From positions 1 through 62,063 of the forward strand of contig CADCNH010000009.1 of assembly GCA_902802755.1 (NCBI GenBank): DNA of 62,063 nucleotides. Direction: 5' to 3'. This document shows, piece after piece, positions 34,237 through 42,558 of this stretch. Position 1 is the first letter of the stretch. The number at the start of each line of letters is the position of its first letter. The notes under the pieces were generated by a model. It had not been told where the DNA came from. It made no database searches and worked only from the letters and a program-made list of their open reading frames with translations. The translations under genes and the position numbers were made by a program. Origin of the DNA: an uncultured Bacteroidota bacterium (lineage in GTDB: Bacteria; Bacteroidota; Bacteroidia; Bacteroidales; WCHB1-69).

Positions 34237-34562
34237 GTTTGTTCACCTTCTCCACCGCAGGCCTTATGCTGGCCGTTATGGCACTGACCACCTACACCAT
34301 TAGGGTAACACCTATGGCCATCTTCCACCGCAAATTAGAGAACCGATGGTTCAAGGATTTCATGTTCTACATTCCCTTCTGCGTGTTAGCGGCCATGACT
34401 TTCCCCGATGTGATCTATTCCACCAAGAGCTTGACCTCTGGCATTGTGGCAACTGTGGTTGCCCTTATCATGTCGTGGCGCAAACGCGACCTGCTCACCG
34501 TTGCCATCGGTGCCGTCGCCGCCGCCGTGCTCGTCGAGTACCTGAAAATGGTAGCATTCTAG
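34233..34562 (+). CDS. azlD: AzlD family branched-chain amino acid transport protein
   Basis: Small 109-residue membrane protein with four hydrophobic helices and the AzlD features MALTTYTIRVTPMAIF near the start and FMFYIPFCVLAAMTFPDV. It is the obligate partner of AzlC; the ATGA overlap with azlC implies coupled translation and equal amounts. The pair ends about 155 bases before a strong terminator. Confidence 0.92.
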   Translation: MSLFTFSTAGLMLAVMALTTYTIRVTPMAIFHRKLENRWFKDFMFYIPFCVLAAMTFPDVIYSTKSLTSGIVATVVALIMSWRKRDLLTVAIGAVAAAVLVEYLKMVAF

Positions 34563-34633
34563 CAATTAATAATTTACAATTAATAATTAATAGTTATGGA
34601 ATAATGCCAAGACACTAAAGGATTGGCACCTCA

Positions 34634-34696
34634 GTACTGATTTGAATTCTAAATTTAAAACTGACACCTAACCCCTAACACCTAACCCCTAAATTA
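34634..34696. repeat. Word repeat CTAACCCCTAACACC
   Basis: GACACCTAACCCCTAACACCTAACCCCTAAATT, read in short parts, repeats an eight-base word four times. It lies between azlD and its terminator. The same word occurs at 8156-8185 and 40600-40665. Confidence 0.6.
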
Positions 34697-34717
34697 ACAT
34701 TCCCCTGTGGACAGCAT

Positions 34718-34742
34718 AACGGCCTTCGGGCCGTTTTTTTGT
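34718..34742 (+). terminator. Rho-independent terminator
   Basis: AACGGCC TTCG GGCCGTT, a 7-bp stem with the stable TTCG loop, followed by a T-run (about seven T). It closes the azlCD unit before the dcw promoter region. Confidence 0.9.
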
Positions 34743-35049
34743 TGATAACTTCCTCTTTTTCCCAAAAGTTTCCATTTTTTTCCAAATTTATCCGAAAATC
34801 AACATCAAACTGTGGAAAAATTTGGAATATTTTCCAAATAATTATTATAAATAGCTGATTTTTAATTATTTATACAAACTCAGAATTTTAAAGATTTATG
34901 TGCTGAAAATCAATATTTTAAATACATATAGAGTCCCGATAAAAAAAATTGCCATTTTTTTCCACATTGATTTTCAGATAATTACAATAAAAATACATCT
35001 TTTTTTGACCAAAATAAGAAAATTGTGGAAAAGTGATTAAAATTTTATC
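34743..35049 (+). promoter_or_regulatory. AT-rich mraZ upstream region with repeated GTGGAAAA boxes
   Basis: The 338 bases before mraZ hold no gene. A TGTGGAAAA box occurs at 34811 and 35024 (the latter extended as TGTGGAAAAGTG), its reverse TTTTTTTCCACA at 34955, and half-boxes TTTTTTTCCA at 34774. A TTTGGAA TATT TTCCAAA inverted repeat is at 34821-34838. The box at 35024-35035 sits between the presumed -33 and -7 elements, a position suited to a repressor; MraZ is the obvious candidate because it autoregulates dcw operons in other bacteria through short repeated boxes. Confidence 0.4.
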
Positions 35050-35057
35050 TATTTTTG
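35050..35057 (+). promoter_or_regulatory. -7 promoter element of the dcw cluster
   Basis: TATTTTTG with a TTG at 35023, 24 bases upstream; 23 bases before the mraZ ATG. Confidence 0.6.
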
Positions 35058-35080
35058 CGAGTGAATAATACCAAAGAAAA

Positions 35081-35569
35081 ATGTCAGGATTCGATTACGG
35101 TTATTGGGAAGTTGCCATTGAGAAGCATGGGCGTATTAAACTACCGACCATGCTGCTTAAGGCATTGGATGAGGATGACCGTAAGAGTTTTGTGGTAACT
35201 CCCGGTTTCGGCAACCATGTTGCCCTGTGGACCATGAAGGCCTATCAGAAGCAGATCGAATACCTCAACTCTTTGGATAGAAACATCATAGCAATCAAGA
35301 AATACCGCAACGCATTTCTTACGCGCAATACCTTTGTGGAATGCGATTCGCAAGACCGACTCGTTATCCCTAAGCCCTTCATGGAAATGTATCACATTGA
35401 TCGTGAGGTGGTTTTGTTGCTAGACAACGGCAAAATCGAGTTATGGAACAGCGAAGAGTACCACAAAGAGTTCGACATGACCCCCGAAGAACTTGACGAG
35501 TTGAACGAAGCCATCCATCTTGGCCAATTTAATACTGCGCGAAAGGAGGAAACCAATGAGTTACCATAA
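35081..35569 (+). CDS. mraZ: Division/cell wall cluster transcriptional regulator MraZ
   Basis: MraZ is a DNA-binding regulator of the dcw cluster made of two SpoVT/AbrB-like halves. The 162-residue protein shows the first half at about 8-55 (GRIKLPTMLLKAL) and the second at about 85-130 (SQDRLVIPKPFMEMYHIDREVVLLLDNGK read in parts). It is the first gene of the cluster and overlaps the start of rsmH by 14 bases. The repeated boxes upstream may be its own operator. Confidence 0.93.
   Translation: MSGFDYGYWEVAIEKHGRIKLPTMLLKALDEDDRKSFVVTPGFGNHVALWTMKAYQKQIEYLNSLDRNIIAIKKYRNAFLTRNTFVECDSQDRLVIPKPFMEMYHIDREVVLLLDNGKIELWNSEEYHKEFDMTPEELDELNEAIHLGQFNTARKEETNELP
35545..35549 (+). promoter_or_regulatory. 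Strong Shine-Dalgarno site of rsmH
   Basis: AAGGAGG with six-base spacing to ATG 35556, inside the 3' end of mraZ. It decides the rsmH start over the earlier in-frame ATG at 35520. Confidence 0.75.
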
Positions 35570-36455
35570 TCCGGTCCTCCTCGCGGAATCTGTTCGTCAA
35601 CTTGTTACTAACCCTTCTGGCTCATATATTGATGTCACCTTTGGCGGTGGCGGCCATTCACGGAAGATTTTGGAAAGTCTTTCCCCAGAAGGTCGTTTGC
35701 TGGCCTTCGACCAGGACCCTGACGCCTCCAACAACGCTATTGACGACGAACGCTTCCAATTTGTTCCAAGCAATTTCCGCCACCTGAAGAAATTCGCCCA
35801 GTACTACAAATTCTGCCCCGCCGACGGCATTCTCGCAGACCTCGGCGTGTCCTCTTACCAGTTCGATACCGCAGAACGTGGCTTCTCTCACCGCTTCGAC
35901 GGCGACCTGGATATGCGTATGAACAAACAAAAAGGAGTGTCCGCCCGCGAAATTATCAATGGCTATGCCCCTGAAAGACTGGCCTCTATCTTTTACCGCT
36001 ACGGAGAACTTCCTAACGGTAAACAACTTGCCCGACAGATTGCCAGCGAACGCGAGAAGACTGCCATTGACACCACCGGCCAACTGGTCGCCGCTGTCAC
36101 TCCGATGCTGCCCAAGGGCAAGGAAAACAAGGTGCTGTCACAGCTGTTCCAAGCTATCAGAATCGAGGTAAATGACGAAATGACCGTACTGCAGGAAATG
36201 CTGAGCCAAACCATAGATTGCCTGAAACCCGGCGGACGCCTAGTGGTGATTGCCTACCACTCGTTGGAAGACCGATTAGTCAAGAATTTCATGCGATCGG
36301 GTAAATTCGAGGGTGAGGCCGAAAAAGACTTTTTCGGCAATCTGCTAACTCCTTTCACCCTGGTCACCCGCAAAGCCATCGTGCCCGACGAGAATGAGAT
36401 AGCCCTCAACCCCCGCGCACGCAGCGCCAAATTACGCGTAGCAGAGAAAAAATAA
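35556..36455 (+). CDS. rsmH: 16S rRNA (cytosine-1402-N4)-methyltransferase
   Basis: RsmH (MraW) methylates C1402 of 16S rRNA in the decoding centre using SAM. The 299-residue protein begins MSYHNPVLLAESV and has the SAM-binding motif YIDVTFGGGGHS, ADLGVSSYQ, DLDMRMN and the C-terminal VVIAYHSLEDRLVKNF. The start at 35556 is supported by a GGAGG site and by alignment of the family's N terminus; the upstream frame to 35520 is inside mraZ. Second gene of the dcw cluster, eight bases before the ftsL-like gene. Confidence 0.96.
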   Translation: MSYHNPVLLAESVRQLVTNPSGSYIDVTFGGGGHSRKILESLSPEGRLLAFDQDPDASNNAIDDERFQFVPSNFRHLKKFAQYYKFCPADGILADLGVSSYQFDTAERGFSHRFDGDLDMRMNKQKGVSAREIINGYAPERLASIFYRYGELPNGKQLARQIASEREKTAIDTTGQLVAAVTPMLPKGKENKVLSQLFQAIRIEVNDEMTVLQEMLSQTIDCLKPGGRLVVIAYHSLEDRLVKNFMRSGKFEGEAEKDFFGNLLTPFTLVTRKAIVPDENEIALNPRARSAKLRVAEKK

Positions 36456-36463
36456 AACCAGCC

Positions 36464-36835
36464 ATGATAAACACCAACAAACAGGAACCCAAACAAACCA
36501 AAGCCAAGGGCAACAGCTTCTGGAAGCAACTGCTCTCCGGCGACTTCCTGTTTGCCAAAGGAACCATCCGCTGGTACCCATACATCGCCTTCGTATTCAT
36601 GCTCCTGGTTCTGATTGTCGTCAACGAACACTCCATGGATGCCAAAAGACAACGCATCAAAGAGCTGGAGACAGAATACAAACATACCATCGGTGTGTTG
36701 AAACACAACAACCAATACATCCTCTACGATGAGAATCAAAAACTGATTCAAATGCTGAACGACAGAGGATTTGAAAAAAACGACAAACACATCTATAAAA
36801 TAGTAATTCAAAGACCGAAAGAAAATGCAGACTAA
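36464..36835 (+). CDS. FtsL-like cell division protein
   Basis: A 123-residue bitopic protein: a basic cytoplasmic N terminus (about 1-40), one membrane helix (WYPYIAFVFMLLVLIVV, about 44-60) and an outer coiled coil (about 62-110; MDAKRQRIKELETEYKH). This is the topology and place (between rsmH and the PBP gene) of FtsL in Bacteroidota, where sequence conservation is low. It should join FtsQ/DivIC-like partners in activating septal wall synthesis. Its end overlaps the next gene by 11 bases. Confidence 0.85.
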   Translation: MINTNKQEPKQTKAKGNSFWKQLLSGDFLFAKGTIRWYPYIAFVFMLLVLIVVNEHSMDAKRQRIKELETEYKHTIGVLKHNNQYILYDENQKLIQMLNDRGFEKNDKHIYKIVIQRPKENAD

Positions 36836-39059
36836 CGAAGGAACAGACAACAAGCGTTTCTCGGCAAGGATGGGAGTGATCTTCCTCTTTGTGCTTTTGC
36901 TGGGCTTAGGCTGCATCGGTAAGATTCTGCATTTGGTCATATTCCAGCGTGCGCTCTACAGCGGAACCTCCTCCAAATGCCTCGACAAGACCCAGGAAGG
37001 CTGGGAGGATAATCCCCTGGCACAAGACGAGAATTGCGACTGCTATGTGGTGGCCAATAATGTCCGCCCTGTCCGCGGTGAAATTTATGATGACCACAAC
37101 CGCGTGATGGTGAGCAATGTCACTGTTTTCGACCTCACCTTAGACGGACGCATTTTCGCCACCAAGGATACCATATATACTCATTCCGCTGCCAAACTAA
37201 ACAAACTCATTGAGCAACTGAGCGCGGAATTCTACAATCACTTCCAACACAAATTCCCTAAACACGACCTGCAATACTACCGCCGAAAATTCACCATTGC
37301 CTTGGCGGAACAACGCAATGCACTCATCCTGCAATCCAACGAGAGCAACGAGCGGCAATGGATTACCTCCGAAGACACCGCCTTCATCAACCATCTGCCC
37401 ATGTTCTCCGAGAAACCCTGCAAACGTTGTGTCAACTATACCTTCCGTACTGTCCGCATCAATCCCTACGGAGACCTTGCCAAACGAACTTTGGGCATGA
37501 ACCTTGGTGACCGCCAATATGGCATGGAATATTACTTCAACGAGCAATTGGCCGGTGTAGAAGGCTCGCGCAAGTATCTGTATGTCAACAAAGCCCGCCT
37601 TCCTTTGGATGAATATGTGGAACCCATTGACGGTTGTGATCTACATACTACCTTGAATCTCGAGATTCAGAATATCGTTCATAATGAATTGAACGCCAAA
37701 TTGATAGAATGGAATGCCGATTGGGGTTGCGCTGTGGTCATGGAGACCAAAACCGGAGAAATCAAAGCGCTCTGTAACTTGCGCCGCGCCAACAAAGATG
37801 GTACCCAATATACCGAGAGTGACGAATATGTGTTGAATAAGATGGTAGAACCCGGCTCTACCTTCAAAATCGCTTCCGCCCTCGCCTATTTGGAGAAAAA
37901 GAATGGAAATGATGACCAGCGATATCCCATTTTATACCATGAATTTGAACGGAAAAGCAAGGATGGAAGCAAAACCTACAAATTCATCAAATACGATGAG
38001 AGAGGCAAAGCGGAGGACCGTGGCTATCCTATCGACATTATCCAGCGTTCTTCCAATGTAGGTATCGCCTCCATGATTTTTGACGCATTCGGAGACGACA
38101 ATTACAAAGCCTATCTGAACAAAATTGACCAGCTGTATATCACCACCTCATTCTCAACGCAGTTGGGCAAAATCCAAGCGCCCAATATCAAACGTAATGC
38201 CAAGGATTTCCATACCTATTACAATACCTGTTTCGGTGCCGGTTTTACCATGACACCCATTCAAACCCTGGTCTATTACAATGCCATTGCCAATAATGGC
38301 AAGATGGTAGCCCCACTCTTCGTCAAATATGTGACCAAAGCCCATGAGACTGAACCTATACAGACTTTCGAAGCCGAGGTCATCAACGAGCAAATATGCA
38401 GTCCCACAACCATTGCAAAAGCCAAAAGTTATCTGGAAGCTGTTGTCACTGGTGAGCACGGCACCGCACGTTACTACCGCAATCCCAACTTCACTTTTGC
38501 TGGCAAGACCGGCACCCGTGACATCTGGGACGAACAAATCAAGGCTTACAATTACAGCAAAAACAGTGTATCTTTCTGCGGTTATTTTCCAGCTGATAAT
38601 CCACAATACACCTGTCTGGTTTTCATGTACAACGTGTCGAAGAAAAGTTCCATCGCTGTGGACGTATTCGCCCGTATCGCCCGAAACATCATGAACACCA
38701 CCAACTTCGGTGCCTTGCAAAATGTTAACCGCGAGCATGGCACCAAGCTGCCCAGAACTCATGTGGTCAACTCAGAGCAATATAAACTCATCATGGAGAA
38801 TCTGGGTATCGCCTATCCTTCTAGCCAACTGCCAGTACCTTATGTCACCTCTGGATTGAGAGACGACTATTCGGTCATGCTGAAAACACCCAAATTCAAA
38901 AGTGGCGACAAAATGCCCGATGTTTCGGAAATGATTGCCTCTGACGCGGTCAGCGAGCTGATACGAGCCGGTTATCAAGTGAAAATCTATGGTTATGGCG
39001 TGGTACGCCGACAAGTATTGGACAAATCAACCAACACTGTAAGTTTGTATTTAGAATAA
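36825..39059 (+). CDS. ftsI: Penicillin-binding protein, FtsI/PBP3-type transpeptidase with PASTA domain
   Basis: Septal class B transpeptidase that cross-links peptidoglycan. The 744-residue protein has a short cytoplasmic tail, one membrane anchor (about 13-38), a PBP dimer/pedestal domain (about 80-270) and the transpeptidase domain with catalytic Ser345 (STFK), SSN at 409-411 and KTGT at 561-564. A single C-terminal PASTA domain (about 685-744; MPDVSEMIASDAVSELIRAGY) follows. An unusual DENCDCY and CKRCVN cysteine cluster lies in the pedestal. Fourth gene of the dcw cluster, 12 bases before murE. Confidence 0.95.
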   Translation: MQTNEGTDNKRFSARMGVIFLFVLLLGLGCIGKILHLVIFQRALYSGTSSKCLDKTQEGWEDNPLAQDENCDCYVVANNVRPVRGEIYDDHNRVMVSNVTVFDLTLDGRIFATKDTIYTHSAAKLNKLIEQLSAEFYNHFQHKFPKHDLQYYRRKFTIALAEQRNALILQSNESNERQWITSEDTAFINHLPMFSEKPCKRCVNYTFRTVRINPYGDLAKRTLGMNLGDRQYGMEYYFNEQLAGVEGSRKYLYVNKARLPLDEYVEPIDGCDLHTTLNLEIQNIVHNELNAKLIEWNADWGCAVVMETKTGEIKALCNLRRANKDGTQYTESDEYVLNKMVEPGSTFKIASALAYLEKKNGNDDQRYPILYHEFERKSKDGSKTYKFIKYDERGKAEDRGYPIDIIQRSSNVGIASMIFDAFGDDNYKAYLNKIDQLYITTSFSTQLGKIQAPNIKRNAKDFHTYYNTCFGAGFTMTPIQTLVYYNAIANNGKMVAPLFVKYVTKAHETEPIQTFEAEVINEQICSPTTIAKAKSYLEAVVTGEHGTARYYRNPNFTFAGKTGTRDIWDEQIKAYNYSKNSVSFCGYFPADNPQYTCLVFMYNVSKKSSIAVDVFARIARNIMNTTNFGALQNVNREHGTKLPRTHVVNSEQYKLIMENLGIAYPSSQLPVPYVTSGLRDDYSVMLKTPKFKSGDKMPDVSEMIASDAVSELIRAGYQVKIYGYGVVRRQVLDKSTNTVSLYLE

Positions 39060-39071
39060 AAAAATATAGCA

Positions 39072-40550
39072 ATGAAAGCCTTATCATTTTTATTGCAAAA
39101 CATTGGAAATTACGAAATTATAGGAAGAATCGACCGACAGGTGGAAGCCATTACCTTTGACTCGCGCAAGGTGACCGCTGACCATCCAGACACACTTTTT
39201 GTTGCCCAGCGCGGTACCCAAGTTGATGGCCACAGCTTCATCGGCAAAGTCATTGAACAAGGCGGACACATGATTGTTTGTGAGGAAATACCCGAAAAAT
39301 GCGGCTGTACGACTCTACCACAGGATATTACCTTCATCAAGGTACCCAATAGCGACATAGCCCTTGGTCTCTTAGCCAGTGCTTTCTATGACTTTCCAAG
39401 CCAAAAACTGCATCTGGTGGGTATTACTGGCACAAATGGCAAAACCACTACTGTAACACTGCTGTATCGCTTATTCCGCCAGATGGGCTACCCAACAGGT
39501 CTGCTCTCAACCATTGAGAATCGTATTGAAGATACTGTTATACCTACTAACCACACCACTCCCGACGCCATTGAACTGAATGAGTTATTGCACAAAATGG
39601 TAGAAACTGGCTGCCAATACTGCTTTATGGAGGTCAGCTCACACGCCATCTGCCAGCACCGAATTGCTGGACTGCATTTTTCAGGTGGCATCTTCAGCAA
39701 CATCACCCACGATCATTTAGACTACCACAAAACCTTCGCCGAATACATCAAGGCCAAGAAGAGATTCTTTGACGAATTGCCCGAAACAGCTTTCGCTTTG
39801 ACCAATATCGATGACAAGAACGGTTTAGTGATGACGCAGAACAGCAAGGCTAAAGTTCATACTTACAGCCTGTTGAAAGCTGCAAACTTCAAGGGTGTCA
39901 TCATGGACAATGACTTCACCGGCTTGCAGATGACTATCAACGGACAAGAGGTCTTTTTCAAGCTCTGCGGACGTTTCAACGCCTACAACCTTTTGGCCAT
40001 TTATGGTGCCGCCATCCTGTTAGGCATGAAAAGTGAGGAGGTGCTACAGCAAATGAGTGGTTTAGGCAGTGCGGCGGGACGATTCCAGCTGATACGCAAC
40101 AACGAAGGTGGCTCTGCCATTGTAGATTATGCCCACACTCCCGATGCCCTGAAGAATGTGCTGTCAACCATCAACGACATCACCCAACACAGTGTGAATA
40201 TCATCACCGTGGTGGGCTGTGGCGGTGACCGCGACAAGCTGAAACGCCCTGAGATGGCCGCCATTGCTTGCGAGCTCAGCGACAAAGTCATCCTGACTTC
40301 CGACAACCCCCGTACCGAGAAGCCCGAGGACATCCTCAACGACATGCTAGCAGGGGTTACTGCAGACCAGAAACGCAAAGTGCTGGTTATTGAGAACCGC
40401 CACGAAGCCATCAAAACCGCCTGTATGCTGATGCAAGGCAAAGATGTGCTCTTAGTCGCCGGCAAAGGCCATGAAAACTACCAAGAAATCAATCATGTGA
40501 AACACCACTTTGACGATACCGAAGAAATAAAAGCCAACTTTGATCTCTAA
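39072..40550 (+). CDS. murE: UDP-MurNAc-tripeptide synthetase MurE (meso-DAP type)
   Basis: MurE adds the third stem-peptide residue to UDP-MurNAc-L-Ala-D-Glu in the cytoplasm. The 492-residue ligase has the three Mur domains: N-terminal UDP-binding (1-100), central ATPase with GTNGKTTT (from Gly120) and the HDHLDYH segment, and C-terminal domain with DNPRTEKP (DNPR at 411-414), the motif that specifies meso-diaminopimelate. It is complete, which contrasts with the truncated murD further down. Confidence 0.97.
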   Translation: MKALSFLLQNIGNYEIIGRIDRQVEAITFDSRKVTADHPDTLFVAQRGTQVDGHSFIGKVIEQGGHMIVCEEIPEKCGCTTLPQDITFIKVPNSDIALGLLASAFYDFPSQKLHLVGITGTNGKTTTVTLLYRLFRQMGYPTGLLSTIENRIEDTVIPTNHTTPDAIELNELLHKMVETGCQYCFMEVSSHAICQHRIAGLHFSGGIFSNITHDHLDYHKTFAEYIKAKKRFFDELPETAFALTNIDDKNGLVMTQNSKAKVHTYSLLKAANFKGVIMDNDFTGLQMTINGQEVFFKLCGRFNAYNLLAIYGAAILLGMKSEEVLQQMSGLGSAAGRFQLIRNNEGGSAIVDYAHTPDALKNVLSTINDITQHSVNIITVVGCGGDRDKLKRPEMAAIACELSDKVILTSDNPRTEKPEDILNDMLAGVTADQKRKVLVIENRHEAIKTACMLMQGKDVLLVAGKGHENYQEINHVKHHFDDTEEIKANFDL

Positions 40551-40577
40551 ACTAAGAATAATGAATTTTGAATTACA

Positions 40578-40668
40578 CTATTCACTAAAAACCACCATTC
40601 CCTAATCACTGACCCCTAATCACTGACCCCTAATCACTGACCCCTAATCACTAACCCCTAATCGCTAA
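40578..40668. repeat. Tandem repeat TAATCACTGACCCC before mraY
   Basis: Following an AT-rich start, the word CCCTAATCACTGACC is repeated four times in direct tandem with slight decay at the end (ACTAACCCCTAATCGCTAAG). It runs up to the codons that encode the first recognisable MraY residues and seems to have replaced the original 5' end of that gene. Confidence 0.75.
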
Positions 40669-40704
40669 GACTGGCTTCAAGGACACAATTTCCCCGGTGC
40701 GGGA

Positions 40705-41907
40705 ATGTTCCAATACATTTCTTTCAGAGCAGCATTCGCCATCGTGCTGTCGCTCTTCATCTCTCTGATTATCGGCAAAAGCGTCATCAAAAAACTGCAG
40801 AAAGCACAAATCGGGGAGACCGTGCGCGACCTCGGTCTTGAAGGACAGTTGCAGAAGAAAGGCACACCCACCATGGGCGGCATCATCATCATTGCCTCCA
40901 TCCTTGTGCCTGTATTATTGCTCACCAAACTGGACAACATCTATATCATTCTGATGATTTTTACCACCGTTTGGTTAGGGTGTTTGGGTTTTGCCGATGA
41001 TTATATCAAAGTCTTCAAGAAGAACAAAGAAGGCCTTGCCGGCAAGAAAAAACTCATCGGTCAAATTGTTCTGGGATTAATTGTGGGATTGGTCATGTGC
41101 TTCCATCCTGATGCAGTCATCAAAGAGAAAAGCACTGCGGGAAAACAATATGTAGAGACACAGGAAGTTTTCAAATTTGACAACGCTACCCGTACCACCA
41201 CCGCTTTCACCAACAGTCCTGCCGAGCACTCCACCAAAACCACCATTCCTTTTGTCAAAAACAATGAGTTTGACTATGCCTGGCTGACCAATTGGACAGG
41301 TGACAAATCGGGCATACTCTCATCCATCGTTTATATTCTCATCATCATCTTCATCATTGCGGGTGTATCCAATGGTGCCAACCTGACTGATGGCTTGGAT
41401 GGTTTGGCAACAGGCACTGCTGCAGTGATTGCAGTCGGTATCGCCATTTTGGCCTACGTGTCGGGTAACAGCATTTTTGCCGACTACCTCAACATCATGT
41501 ACATCCCCAACATTGGTGAGCTGGTAGTCTTCATCGCCGCCCTGATAGGAGCCTGCATCGGCTTTTACTGGTGGAACTGTTTCCCCGCCCAGGTTTTCAT
41601 GGGCGACACTGGCAGTCTGACCTTGGGAGGTATCATTGCTGTTTCCTGCATCATCATCAGAAAAGAGTTGCTGATACCGATACTCTGCGGTATCTACCTC
41701 TTGGAATCCATTTCCGTCATCATCCAAGTCAGCTATTTCAAATATACCAAGAAAAAATACGGTGAGGGACGCCGGATTTTCCTGATGACACCCATCCATC
41801 ACCATTACCAGAAAAAAGGCCTGCACGAAGCCAAGATAGTGCAACGCTTCATTGTCATCGGCATCATGTTGGCAGTAATTTCAGTAGTAACATTAAAAGT
41901 AAGATAA
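40705..41907 (+). CDS. mraY: Phospho-N-acetylmuramoyl-pentapeptide-transferase MraY
   Basis: MraY transfers phospho-MurNAc-pentapeptide to undecaprenyl phosphate, forming lipid I. The 400-residue polytopic protein has [11 protein letters not shown], the catalytic DD pair ([10 protein letters not shown]), [13 protein letters not shown] and [12 protein letters not shown], and HHHYQ. A long insertion (about 130-190) is present. From the ATG it begins [10 protein letters not shown]. The codons before it still spell [12 protein letters not shown], as in complete Bacteroidota MraY proteins, but an in-frame TAA (40666-40668) at the edge of the tandem repeat removes the usual start. TM1 is retained, so the protein may still work. 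Confidence 0.92.
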   Translation: MFQYISFRAAFAIVLSLFISLIIGKSVIKKLQKAQIGETVRDLGLEGQLQKKGTPTMGGIIIIASILVPVLLLTKLDNIYIILMIFTTVWLGCLGFADDYIKVFKKNKEGLAGKKKLIGQIVLGLIVGLVMCFHPDAVIKEKSTAGKQYVETQEVFKFDNATRTTTAFTNSPAEHSTKTTIPFVKNNEFDYAWLTNWTGDKSGILSSIVYILIIIFIIAGVSNGANLTDGLDGLATGTAAVIAVGIAILAYVSGNSIFADYLNIMYIPNIGELVVFIAALIGACIGFYWWNCFPAQVFMGDTGSLTLGGIIAVSCIIIRKELLIPILCGIYLLESISVIIQVSYFKYTKKKYGEGRRIFLMTPIHHHYQKKGLHEAKIVQRFIVIGIMLAVISVVTLKVR

Positions 41908-41910
41908 AAT

Positions 41911-42468
41911 ATGGCAGCACACAAAAACATCAGCTACAACGCATTTCCGACAACAGACAACCGCAGCAGCATGGCCGCTGCATTAGCAGGAAAACTGCTC
42001 AACGCACGTAACGAAAGCTTAAACGATTCCATGTCCGACTTCGAAGGCAGCGCCAACAAATTGGAACTGGTCAAGAGCATCGAGGGCATCGACTTCATCA
42101 ACGACTCCCGCTCTACCAATGTCAATGCAGTGTGGTTCGCATTGGAAAGCATGACCAAACCCACTACCTGGATCATGAGCATCGAAGATCGTGACAGTAT
42201 CAGCGACGATTTGGTGGATATCATCAAAGAGAAAGTGAAACATATTGTCATCATGGGTGTTTACAAACCCGAAATCTATGATTTCTTTGCCGATCAAGAC
42301 ATTGCCGTGGACTTTTCCATGAACATGGAAGACGCTGTCCGCACCGCCTATTATGCAGCAGCTTCCGGCGACGCCATCCTCTTCGCCCCCGGCACTACCA
42401 GCTTCGGCATGTACCGTACCTATCGTGAAAGAGGCGACAAGTTCAAAGAAGCCGTGGCACAGTTATAA
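41911..42468 (+). CDS. Stand-alone MurD C-terminal domain (truncated, likely non-catalytic)
   Basis: This 185-residue protein occupies the murD place between mraY (3-base gap) and ftsW but corresponds only to the last part of MurD (full length about 440). Residues 17-24 (NRSSMAAA) match the last helix of the central domain, and 44-185 the C-terminal ligase domain: FINDSRSTN at 62-70 (normally FINDSKATN), ALESM, LFAPGTTSFG at 157-166 (normally LSPACASFD), YRERGDKFKEA. The ATP-binding central domain and UDP-binding N domain are missing, and the conserved GGxDKG loop is IMSIEDRD (88-95). It cannot ligate D-Glu alone. It is either a decayed gene or a re-purposed domain. Confidence 0.85.
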   Translation: MAAHKNISYNAFPTTDNRSSMAAALAGKLLNARNESLNDSMSDFEGSANKLELVKSIEGIDFINDSRSTNVNAVWFALESMTKPTTWIMSIEDRDSISDDLVDIIKEKVKHIVIMGVYKPEIYDFFADQDIAVDFSMNMEDAVRTAYYAAASGDAILFAPGTTSFGMYRTYRERGDKFKEAVAQL

Positions 42469-42469
42469 A

Positions 42470-42556
42470 TTAGGTGACAGGTTTCAGGTAACAGGTTTCA
42501 GTAATTAATTTCTGATGCCTGTAATCTGACACCTAACACCTGTAACCTATAACCTA
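42470..42556. repeat. CAGGTTTCAGG / CCTGTAACC word repeat before ftsW
   Basis: GGTGACAGGTTTCAGGTAACAGGTTTCAG on the left and CTGACACCTAACACCTGTAACCTATAACC on the right (read in parts), around TAATTAATTTCTGATGCC. Same words as 9556-9618. It separates the MurD-domain gene from ftsW and ends two bases before the ftsW ATG. Confidence 0.7.
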
Positions 42557-42558
42557 TC

